From: an uncultured Collinsella sp.
Lineage (GTDB): Bacteria; Actinomycetota; Coriobacteriia; Coriobacteriales; Coriobacteriaceae
Assembly (NCBI GenBank): GCA_900549085.1
Contig: URMO01000061.1
Location: forward strand, 1-12,812
DNA length: 12,812 nucleotides
Direction: 5' to 3'
The notes beneath the pieces were generated by a model, which saw nothing but the letters and a program-made list of their open reading frames with translations, had not been told where the DNA came from and did no database searches. Shown here piece by piece: positions 1 through 5,260 of this stretch (within the stretch, counting starts at the first letter, position 1; every line of letters begins with the position of its first letter). The translations under genes were made by a program, and so were the position numbers.

Positions 1-24
1 GAACCCCCTGAAGAGATAATCTCG

Positions 25-69
25 ATCTGTAACAGCTAGAACCCATTTCCTCGTCTACCTGTTACAGAT
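25..69. repeat. 11-bp inverted repeat ATCTGTAACAG / CTGTTACAGAT
   Basis: Perfect 11-bp arms lie at 25-35 and 59-69 around a 23-nt spacer, followed by GAGACAAAA rather than a T-run. It could be an RNA hairpin, an upstream gene's terminator without a U-tract, or a protein-binding dyad. The half-site TGTTACA recurs upstream of the GGDEF/HD-GYP gene (7187-7202, 7233-7239). Function is unknown. Confidence 0.6.
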
Positions 70-105
70 TGAGACAAAACAGAGAGGCAGGCCGCCACAT
101 CTGCA

Positions 106-146
106 AGAACCACCACAAAGGTGCCTGTCCCCTTTGTGGTGGTTCT
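106..146. repeat. GTCCC-loop palindrome, copy A (16-bp perfect hairpin)
   Basis: Arms 106-121 and 131-146 are perfectly complementary (outer part AGAACCACCACAAAGG) around the 9-nt loop TGCCTGTCC. CCTGTCCC starts 16 nt after the AACC at 108, the same offset as in copy B at 302. No T-run follows on either side, so it is not a standard terminator. It is read as a REP-like intergenic repeat; the family relationship is inferred from the shared layout. Confidence 0.7.
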
Positions 147-296
147 AAGTCATGGTCGGCGCGAAAAACGAATAGCCGTTCATACGCGATCTCCTTACTT
201 ATATACGTGTCGCGTTGCCGCCATTATAGCGACCGCCGCGAGCGACCACGCCATCCGCAAAACGCTTTCTCAGCTGTAATAATCGGCGTTTGCCCA

Positions 297-337
297 GATA
301 AAACCTGCCAAAATAAACCTGTCCCTTTTTGGTAGGT
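297..337. repeat. GTCCC-loop palindrome, copy B
   Basis: ACCTGCCAAAA (303-313) pairs with TTTTGGTAGGT (327-337) with one G-T wobble, around a loop containing CCTGTCCC. The segment 297-330 matches 10280-10313 at 31 of 34 positions, so these two are clear copies of one repeat about 10 kb apart. It sits about 45 bp upstream of the ABC operon promoter. Confidence 0.75.
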
Positions 338-379
338 AGAATTACCCATAAGACAAGTATGTTTCTGAGTTATTTCGTG

Positions 380-409
380 TTGACCCATTTGAGCGGGATA
401 GGGTATAAC
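380..409 (+). promoter_or_regulatory. Sigma-70-type promoter of the amino-acid ABC operon
   Basis: A -35 box TTGACC (380-385) and a -10 box TATAAC (404-409) are each one mismatch from consensus, with an 18-bp spacer. Transcription would start near 416, giving a leader of about 36 nt with a GAAAGG ribosome binding site just before the ATG at 453. No riboswitch fits in so short a leader. Confidence 0.65.
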
Positions 410-452
410 TCTACTCAACCGCTAGGGATTTTATTGAGAAAGGTGTTCTACC

Positions 453-1448
453 ATGAGCAAGAACCTCTCCCAGCAGGTCGTTCTCGACCGCCGCGGCTTC
501 GTTGCCGCCACCTTCGCAACCGTCGCCGGCCTTGGTCTTGCCGGCTGCTCTGACACCAGCGCCGAGGCCGACAAGGGTTCCGCCACCGGCTCCTCCAAGG
601 ACTCCGAGGATACCGAGGTTTCCGCCACGCTCGATGCCAAGGCATTCGACAAGCTCGTCAACGACGGCCCCAAGGCCGATGACGACGCCATCGCCGCCAG
701 CACCTGGGCCACGGCCGTCAAGGACGCCGGCGTCTTTAAGATCGGTGGCGTTCAGACCTCCACGCTCTTCTCCCTCCTCAACGAGAAAGACGGTCAGACC
801 CGCGGCTTCGACGCCGGTATCGCACAGCTCCTGTCCAACTACATTCTGGGCGAGAACAAGGTCGAGATCACCCAGGTGACCTCGGACACGCGCGAATCCG
901 TCCTGCAGAACGGCCAGGTCGACGCTGTCTTTGCCACCTACACCATCACTGACGAGCGCAAGAAACTCGTATCCTTTGCCGGTCCCTACTACTACACCCA
1001 GCAGGCCATCCTGGTGCTCGCCGATAACGACGACATCAAGAGCGTCGACGACCTGGCCGACAAGAACGTCGCCGTCCAGTCCGGCTCCAACGGCCCTGCC
1101 ATTCTGGAGGAGTTCGCCCCCAAGGCCAGCCAGCAGGAGTTCAAGACCGACGAAGAGGCCCGCCAGGCACTCCAGCAGGGTCGTGTTGACGCCTACGTCA
1201 TCGACAACAACATGCAGCAGAGCGCCCTGGTCCGCGAGCCCGGCAAGTACAAGATTGCCGGCAAGCCCTTCGGCAGCAAGGAGCCCTACGGCATCGGCCT
1301 GCCGCTCGATTCCGACGGCGTCACCTTTGTCAACGACTTCCTTAAGAAGATCGAGGACGACGGCACCTGGACCGAGCTGTGGCAGATCTGCATCGGCGAC
1401 CGTACGGGCGACACCAATGTTCCCGAGCTGCCCGAGATCGGCGCCTAG
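453..1448 (+). CDS. Amino-acid ABC transporter substrate-binding lipoprotein (SBP family 3), Tat signal
   Basis: Extracytoplasmic solute-binding protein that captures a polar amino acid and delivers it to the permeases encoded downstream. The N-terminus has a twin-arginine motif (DRRGF, residues 12-16), a hydrophobic stretch and a lipobox LAGC with Cys32 as the lipidated residue. A Ser/Asp/Glu-rich linker (33-60) follows, then the SBP family 3 fold (about 95-315). The family hallmark runs from TSDTRESVLQNGQVDA to FAGPYYY (residues 143-181), with Arg169 in TITDER as the likely carboxylate-binding arginine and Asp251 as a candidate amino-group ligand. Length (331 aa) is normal for a lipoprotein SBP. 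The start has a GAAAGG site and a promoter close upstream. The closest functional type is GluB (glutamate), but glutamine, aspartate or a gamma-glutamyl compound remain possible. Confidence 0.9.
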   Translation: MSKNLSQQVVLDRRGFVAATFATVAGLGLAGCSDTSAEADKGSATGSSKDSEDTEVSATLDAKAFDKLVNDGPKADDDAIAASTWATAVKDAGVFKIGGVQTSTLFSLLNEKDGQTRGFDAGIAQLLSNYILGENKVEITQVTSDTRESVLQNGQVDAVFATYTITDERKKLVSFAGPYYYTQQAILVLADNDDIKSVDDLADKNVAVQSGSNGPAILEEFAPKASQQEFKTDEEARQALQQGRVDAYVIDNNMQQSALVREPGKYKIAGKPFGSKEPYGIGLPLDSDGVTFVNDFLKKIEDDGTWTELWQICIGDRTGDTNVPELPEIGA

Positions 1449-1536
1449 GCAACGAGCCTAGTAACGGCCGCAACGAAACCATATGGAAACGCACGATGCG
1501 CTTTATTGCGGTAAACTGTTTCCTCACAGAGTTGTC

Positions 1537-1570
1537 GGGGCTTCCGTACACACGGGAGCCCCTTTCCTTA
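1537..1570 (+). terminator. Intra-operon attenuator hairpin between binding-protein and permease genes
   Basis: GGGGCTTCCGT (1537-1547) pairs with ACGGGAGCCCC (1552-1562), with one G-T wobble, around the loop ACAC, followed by TTTCCTT. The T-run is broken, so termination is likely partial. The 138-bp gap it occupies, against a 4-bp overlap between the permease genes, fits a device that makes more binding-protein transcript than permease transcript or stabilises the 3' end of the binding-protein message. Confidence 0.65.
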
Positions 1571-1586
1571 TCGGCGGGAGGTCCGC

Positions 1587-2246
1587 ATGAGTCTCTCCGA
1601 ACTCTGGTCGCTCTATGGCCAGAACTATATCGACGCGCTGCTAGCAACCTGGGGTATGACGCTTGAGTCGTTTGCCATCGCCATGGCACTGGCCGTCGCC
1701 GTCACCGTGATGCGCGTGTCGCCGCTCAAGCCGCTGCGCGTCTTTGGCGACCTGTATGTCCAGGTCTTCCGTAACATCCCAGGCATCGCACTGCTCATCA
1801 TCGTCGTCTATGCGCTGCCGCCGCTCAAGGTCGTCCTGCCCTACCGCACCTGCGTTATCGTCGCCACGGTCCTTTTGGGCTCGGCCTTTGGCTCCGAGAA
1901 CTTTATGAGCGGCATCAACACCGTCGGCGTCGGCCAGGTGGAAGCCGCCCGCTCGCTCGGCATGAGCTTCAATCGCATCCTCGCCAAGATCGTGATTCCG
2001 CAGGCGCTGCGCTCGAGCGTGCTGCCCATGACCAACCTCTTTATCGCCGTCATGCTCACCACCGCGCTCGGCAGTCAGGTGCCGTTGCAACCGCAGGAGC
2101 TCACCGGCGTGGTGAGCTACATCAACACGCGCTCACTTGGCGGCGTCGCCGCGTTCTTTATCTCGGCGCTCGGCTACCTGGGCACGGCCTTTGTGGTGAG
2201 CCACATTGGCAACTATATCGATAAGAAGGTGAGGATCCTCCGATGA
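1587..2246 (+). CDS. Amino-acid ABC transporter permease 1 (HisM/GluC-like)
   Basis: Integral membrane half of the importer channel. The protein (219 aa) has several hydrophobic segments (about 20-45, 60-80, 85-105, 140-165, 185-210). The cytoplasmic EAA loop, GQVEAARSLGMSFNRILAK (residues 116-134) followed by IVIPQALR, docks onto the ATPase. Length matches GluC-type permeases of polar amino-acid importers. The ATG at 1587 follows a GGGAGG ribosome binding site (1576-1581). Its stop overlaps the start of the second permease by ATGA, so the two are probably translationally coupled and form a heterodimer. Confidence 0.9.
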   Translation: MSLSELWSLYGQNYIDALLATWGMTLESFAIAMALAVAVTVMRVSPLKPLRVFGDLYVQVFRNIPGIALLIIVVYALPPLKVVLPYRTCVIVATVLLGSAFGSENFMSGINTVGVGQVEAARSLGMSFNRILAKIVIPQALRSSVLPMTNLFIAVMLTTALGSQVPLQPQELTGVVSYINTRSLGGVAAFFISALGYLGTAFVVSHIGNYIDKKVRILR

Positions 2247-3076
2247 GCAAGCATTCCTCCCCTGCGCTTACCATGCGTGATGCGCTCTACGAGGCTCCCG
2301 GCCCCAAGATGCGCGCCAAGATTCGCATCGGCACCGCCATCTCATTGGTTGTCGTGGCGGCGCTCATCGCCTTGGTACTGCAGCGCTTTTATGTGACCGG
2401 CCAGCTTTCGGTCCACTATTGGTATTTCTTTACGCACCTCACCACCTGGAAGTTCCTGCTTGCCGGCTTTGAGGGTACCGTTAAAGTCGCACTCACCGCT
2501 GGCGCCATCGCGCTGGTGCTGGGCTTAGCCCTCATGCTCGGCCGCACGAGCGACATTAAGCCGCTGCAGCTGGTCTGCCGCGTACTCACCGATTTCTTCC
2601 GCGGCGTACCGAGCCTGCTGTTCATCTACTTCTTCTTTTTGGTGCTGCCCCAGTACAAGATCGCGCTGCCGTCGTTTTGGATGCTCACGCTTCCCGTCGC
2701 GCTCGCTGCAGCTGGCGTACTTGCCGAGATCTTCCGTGCCGGCGTCAACGCCGTGCCGCGCGGCCAGGTCGAGGCCGCCCAGGCACTCGGTCTCTCCAAA
2801 GCTAAAATCACCTTTAAAATCGTGTTGCCGCAGGCTATCCGGTTTATCATTCCGTCGTTGATTTCGCAGCTCGTGGTCGTAGTCAAAGACACCACCGTGG
2901 CCTACGTGGTGAGCTACCCCGACCTCATGCAAAACGCCCGCGTGCTCATTACCAACTACGACGCCCTCGTGTCGGTCTACCTGGTTATCGCGGTCATCTA
3001 CATCCTCATCAACGTCGCGATCAACAAGGCCGCTGTCTATGTTTCGCACAAGACCGGCGCGACCATCATCCGCTAA
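2243..3076 (+). CDS. Amino-acid ABC transporter permease 2 (GluD-like)
   Basis: Second membrane subunit of the importer. It is longer than permease 1 (277 aa) because of a cytoplasmic N-terminus of about 30 residues and an extra first membrane helix (31-48), the same size difference as between GluD and GluC. The EAA loop is GQVEAAQALGLSKAKITFK (residues 174-192) followed by IVLPQAIR, preceded by EIFRAGVNAVPR, typical of the polar amino-acid transporter family. The start codon lies inside the stop of permease 1 (ATGA at 2243-2246). It is followed after 36 bp by the ATPase gene. Confidence 0.9.
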   Translation: MSKHSSPALTMRDALYEAPGPKMRAKIRIGTAISLVVVAALIALVLQRFYVTGQLSVHYWYFFTHLTTWKFLLAGFEGTVKVALTAGAIALVLGLALMLGRTSDIKPLQLVCRVLTDFFRGVPSLLFIYFFFLVLPQYKIALPSFWMLTLPVALAAAGVLAEIFRAGVNAVPRGQVEAAQALGLSKAKITFKIVLPQAIRFIIPSLISQLVVVVKDTTVAYVVSYPDLMQNARVLITNYDALVSVYLVIAVIYILINVAINKAAVYVSHKTGATIIR

Positions 3077-3112
3077 CGCTTTACCATTTCGAGTCATAAG
3101 GAGCCGAGCACC

Positions 3113-3877
3113 ATGGCACAGAGCACCTCTTCCACCGGCAATCAGCCGCTGATCGAGCTCAGGCACGTCGATAAGCACTACGGCGATCTGCACGTCCTCA
3201 ACGACATCAATCTGTCGGTCGACCGCGGCGAGGTCGTCGTTGTGATCGGACCCTCGGGCTCGGGCAAGTCGACCATGTGCCGAACCATCAATCGCCTGGA
3301 AACCATCGACTCAGGCGAGATCCTCATCGAGGGCGAGCCCCTGCCGCAGGAAGGCAAGGACCTTGCCCGCATGCGTGCCGAGTTGGGCATGGTATTTCAG
3401 CAGTTCAACCTGTTTGCACATATGACCGTACTGCAGAACGTCATGCTGGGACCGGTCGATGTGCTGGGCGTCTCCAAGGAGGAAGCTCGTGAGCGCGCCA
3501 TGGACCTGCTGGGCCGCGTGGGCGTTGCCGAGCAGGCCGATAAGGTGCCCGCACAGCTCTCGGGCGGCCAGCAACAGCGTGTAGCCATCGCACGTTCGCT
3601 TGCCATGCAACCCAAGGCCATGCTTTTTGACGAGCCCACAAGCGCCCTCGATCCCGAAATGATCAACGAGGTGCTCGAGGTCATGGTCCGTCTGGCCCAG
3701 CAGGGCATGACGATGATCGTCATCACGCACGAGATGAACTTCGCCCGCCGCGTGGCCGACCGCGTCGTGTTTATGGCCGACGGCCAGATCGTGGAAACCG
3801 GCACACCCGACGAGTTCTTCGACCACCCCCAGACCAAGCGCGCCCAGGACTTCCTCAACTCCATTAAGGGCCACTAG
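3113..3877 (+). CDS. Amino-acid ABC transporter ATP-binding protein (GluA/GlnQ-like)
   Basis: Cytoplasmic ATPase that powers the importer. All motifs are intact: Walker A GPSGSGKST (46-54), Q-loop in VFQQFNL (94-100), signature LSGGQQQ (149-155), Walker B MLFDEPTSALD with catalytic Glu174, and H-loop His206 in VITHEMNF. Length (254 aa) and the VFQQFNLFAHMTVLQNV and ITHEMNFAR segments are characteristic of polar amino-acid transporter ATPases. An AAGGAG ribosome binding site (3098-3103) lies 9 nt before the ATG. The gene completes the one-SBP, two-permease, one-ATPase cassette; only a weak 5-bp stem (3883-3897) separates it from the hydrolase gene. Confidence 0.95.
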   Translation: MAQSTSSTGNQPLIELRHVDKHYGDLHVLNDINLSVDRGEVVVVIGPSGSGKSTMCRTINRLETIDSGEILIEGEPLPQEGKDLARMRAELGMVFQQFNLFAHMTVLQNVMLGPVDVLGVSKEEARERAMDLLGRVGVAEQADKVPAQLSGGQQQRVAIARSLAMQPKAMLFDEPTSALDPEMINEVLEVMVRLAQQGMTMIVITHEMNFARRVADRVVFMADGQIVETGTPDEFFDHPQTKRAQDFLNSIKGH

Positions 3878-3964
3878 CCCAATTGCCACGCGGGCAAATT
3901 CATCAGTAACGTTTGTCCCGCGCCACCCCTGTGCCATGTCCACCCGGATTCGAAAGCCGCACCC

Positions 3965-4774
3965 ATGATCGGAACCCGCACCTCATCGTCCTACACTCCG
4001 CACGTCGACGTCGATCCCGCCGACCGCCCGCTCATCCTGGTCGCACCACGCTGGGAAGAAGCGAAGCCCTATTTGAGCGAGACGCTCTCCCCCAACGAGG
4101 AGATTGCGAGCGTATTTGTCGACGCCATTCTTGCCGCCGGCGGTCTGCCGCTGCAGATGTCCATTACCGAAGACGTCGACGTTATCCGTCATTACGTGGA
4201 GATCGCCGACGGCATCGCCATTCCCGGCGGTCCGGACGTCAACCCCAAACGCTGGGGCGACGAGCGTCCTTACGACCCCACGCTGTGCTGCGAGATTCGC
4301 GACCGTTTTGAGTTTAAGCTGGTTAACGAGGTACTTCGCGCCAAGAAGCCGCTCTTTACCACCTGCCGCGGCACGCAGTTGCTCAATGTCGCCACCGGTG
4401 GCACCCTGTGCATGGACGTGCCGAGCCTAGGCGCGCGCGAGGGTCGCACGCAGTGGCGCCATACCCACGTGCTCAACGACCCTGTGCATCCTGTCGAGGT
4501 CGTGCCGGGCTCGCTGATGGAGCGCGCGGTTGGCGGGCACAGGCTGATCCAGACCAACTCCGCACATCACTGCTGCGTCGATCGTCTGGGTAAGAGCACG
4601 CGCCTGGTCGCCAAGGCAACCGACGGCGTTCCCGAGTGCATCGAAGTCGAAGGCCAGCCGTTCTGCCTGGGCGTGCAATGGCACCCTGAGTATACGTGGA
4701 AGACGCTCGAGACCGACTTTAACCTGTGGAAGTCGTTTGTCGAGGCGGCGGCCAAGGTAAAGCAGGCCCGCTAG
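3965..4774 (+). CDS. Gamma-glutamyl-gamma-aminobutyrate hydrolase family protein (peptidase C26, PuuD-like)
   Basis: Class-I glutamine-amidotransferase fold enzyme predicted to cleave a gamma-glutamyl amide or peptide bond in the cytoplasm. The nucleophile is Cys134 in FTTCRGTQLLNVATGG. The His-Glu pair is His240 and Glu242 in GVQWHPEY. The PGGPDVNP segment (87-94) is typical of the C26 group. Length (269 aa) is near the family norm. The ATG at 3965 has only a weak Shine-Dalgarno-like match upstream and the family homology begins near residue 22, so the exact start is less certain. It lies 87 bp after the ATPase gene on the same strand, with no strong terminator between, so it is probably in the same operon. 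The true substrate is unknown: gamma-glutamyl-GABA, gamma-glutamyl dipeptides and related amides are all possible. Confidence 0.85.
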   Translation: MIGTRTSSSYTPHVDVDPADRPLILVAPRWEEAKPYLSETLSPNEEIASVFVDAILAAGGLPLQMSITEDVDVIRHYVEIADGIAIPGGPDVNPKRWGDERPYDPTLCCEIRDRFEFKLVNEVLRAKKPLFTTCRGTQLLNVATGGTLCMDVPSLGAREGRTQWRHTHVLNDPVHPVEVVPGSLMERAVGGHRLIQTNSAHHCCVDRLGKSTRLVAKATDGVPECIEVEGQPFCLGVQWHPEYTWKTLETDFNLWKSFVEAAAKVKQAR

Positions 4775-4797
4775 CTCGCCAACCGCACAACAGATAA

Positions 4798-4838
4798 GGG
4801 CGCCCCGCCGGCCACATGGTCCGGCGGGGCGCCCTTTT
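4798..4838 (+). terminator. Strong Rho-independent terminator after the ABC/hydrolase operon
   Basis: GGGCGCCCCGCCGG (4798-4811) pairs perfectly with 4821-4834 (14 GC-rich bp, 9-nt loop), followed by TTTT. It lies 24 bp after the hydrolase stop and 42 bp before the end of the convergent HPt gene. The T-tract is only on the plus-strand side, so termination is strongest for the plus-strand operon. Confidence 0.9.
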
Positions 4839-4879
4839 GCCTATACGCGACAGGCACACAGCCCAAGGCTCGCAAGCTC

Positions 4880-5236
4880 TTATTCGGCCGCCTCGCGCAG
4901 GGCCGACATCGTAGCCGCATATTGCTGCTGCAGCGCATGCATCCCCTCGCGAGCGCCGTCAACGGCATCGGCACCGCGCAGTGCTTCGGTTACCACGACC
5001 GCCGGCTCGTACAGATTATCGAATCCCAGGTTCTGGCTCACGCCCTTGAGCGTGTGCGCTGCCATAAACGCACCTTCGGCGTCTCCCGCCGCCATGGCGG
5101 CCTCCAGCTTGTCCATGCTCTCGTCATCCAAAAACTTGAGGGCAAAGCGGGCGAGCATTTCCTCGCCCATCAGCCGAGCGCACGCGTCATCATAATTGGC
5201 GCCGATCTTCTCATACGCCTCACGCATGGAAATCAT
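4880..5236 (-). CDS. Stand-alone HPt (histidine phosphotransfer) domain protein
   Basis: Small (118 aa), all-helical protein that relays a phosphoryl group through a histidine. The HPt signature AAHTLKGVSQNLG places the phospho-accepting histidine at His61, with Lys64 and Gly65 following as in the family. No kinase or receiver is fused. Translation starts at 5236, set by an AAAGGAG ribosome binding site (complement of 5247-5253) 10 nt upstream; the ATG three codons later is too far from it. It lies 24 bp downstream of the GGDEF/receiver/HD-GYP gene on the same strand, so that receiver is its most likely partner. The histidine kinase that would feed the relay is not in the window. Confidence 0.85.
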   Translation of the reverse strand: MISMREAYEKIGANYDDACARLMGEEMLARFALKFLDDESMDKLEAAMAAGDAEGAFMAAHTLKGVSQNLGFDNLYEPAVVVTEALRGADAVDGAREGMHALQQQYAATMSALREAAE

Positions 5237-5260
5237 GGATTAAAAACTCCTTTGGTCAAA

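Larger units (their letters stand above)
1..452. other. Gene-poor leader region with palindromes and a promoter
   Basis: No convincing coding sequence is seen here. The short open frames lack ribosome binding sites and run through inverted repeats. The stretch holds an 11-bp inverted repeat (25-35/59-69), a 16-bp perfect hairpin (106-146), a second GTCCC-loop hairpin (303-337) and the promoter of the ABC transporter operon (380-409). Base composition between about 180 and 380 is more AT-rich than the genes. The upstream gene lies outside the window, so part of this could be its 3' untranslated region. Confidence 0.6.

Noticed and set aside
69..335. Plus-strand open frame of 88 codons in the left leader
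   Set aside because: Runs through two palindromes, lacks a ribosome binding site and shows no protein-like composition.
416..452. Riboswitch or T-box in the ABC operon leader
   Set aside because: The predicted leader is about 36 nt, too short, and no T-box or riboswitch motif was seen.
2525..3193. Minus-strand open frame of 222 codons over permease 2
   Set aside because: Antisense to a conserved permease and the start of the ATPase gene; composition is that of a shadow frame.
3883..3897. Terminator between ATPase and hydrolase genes
   Set aside because: Only a 5-bp stem with no T-run; read-through is more likely.
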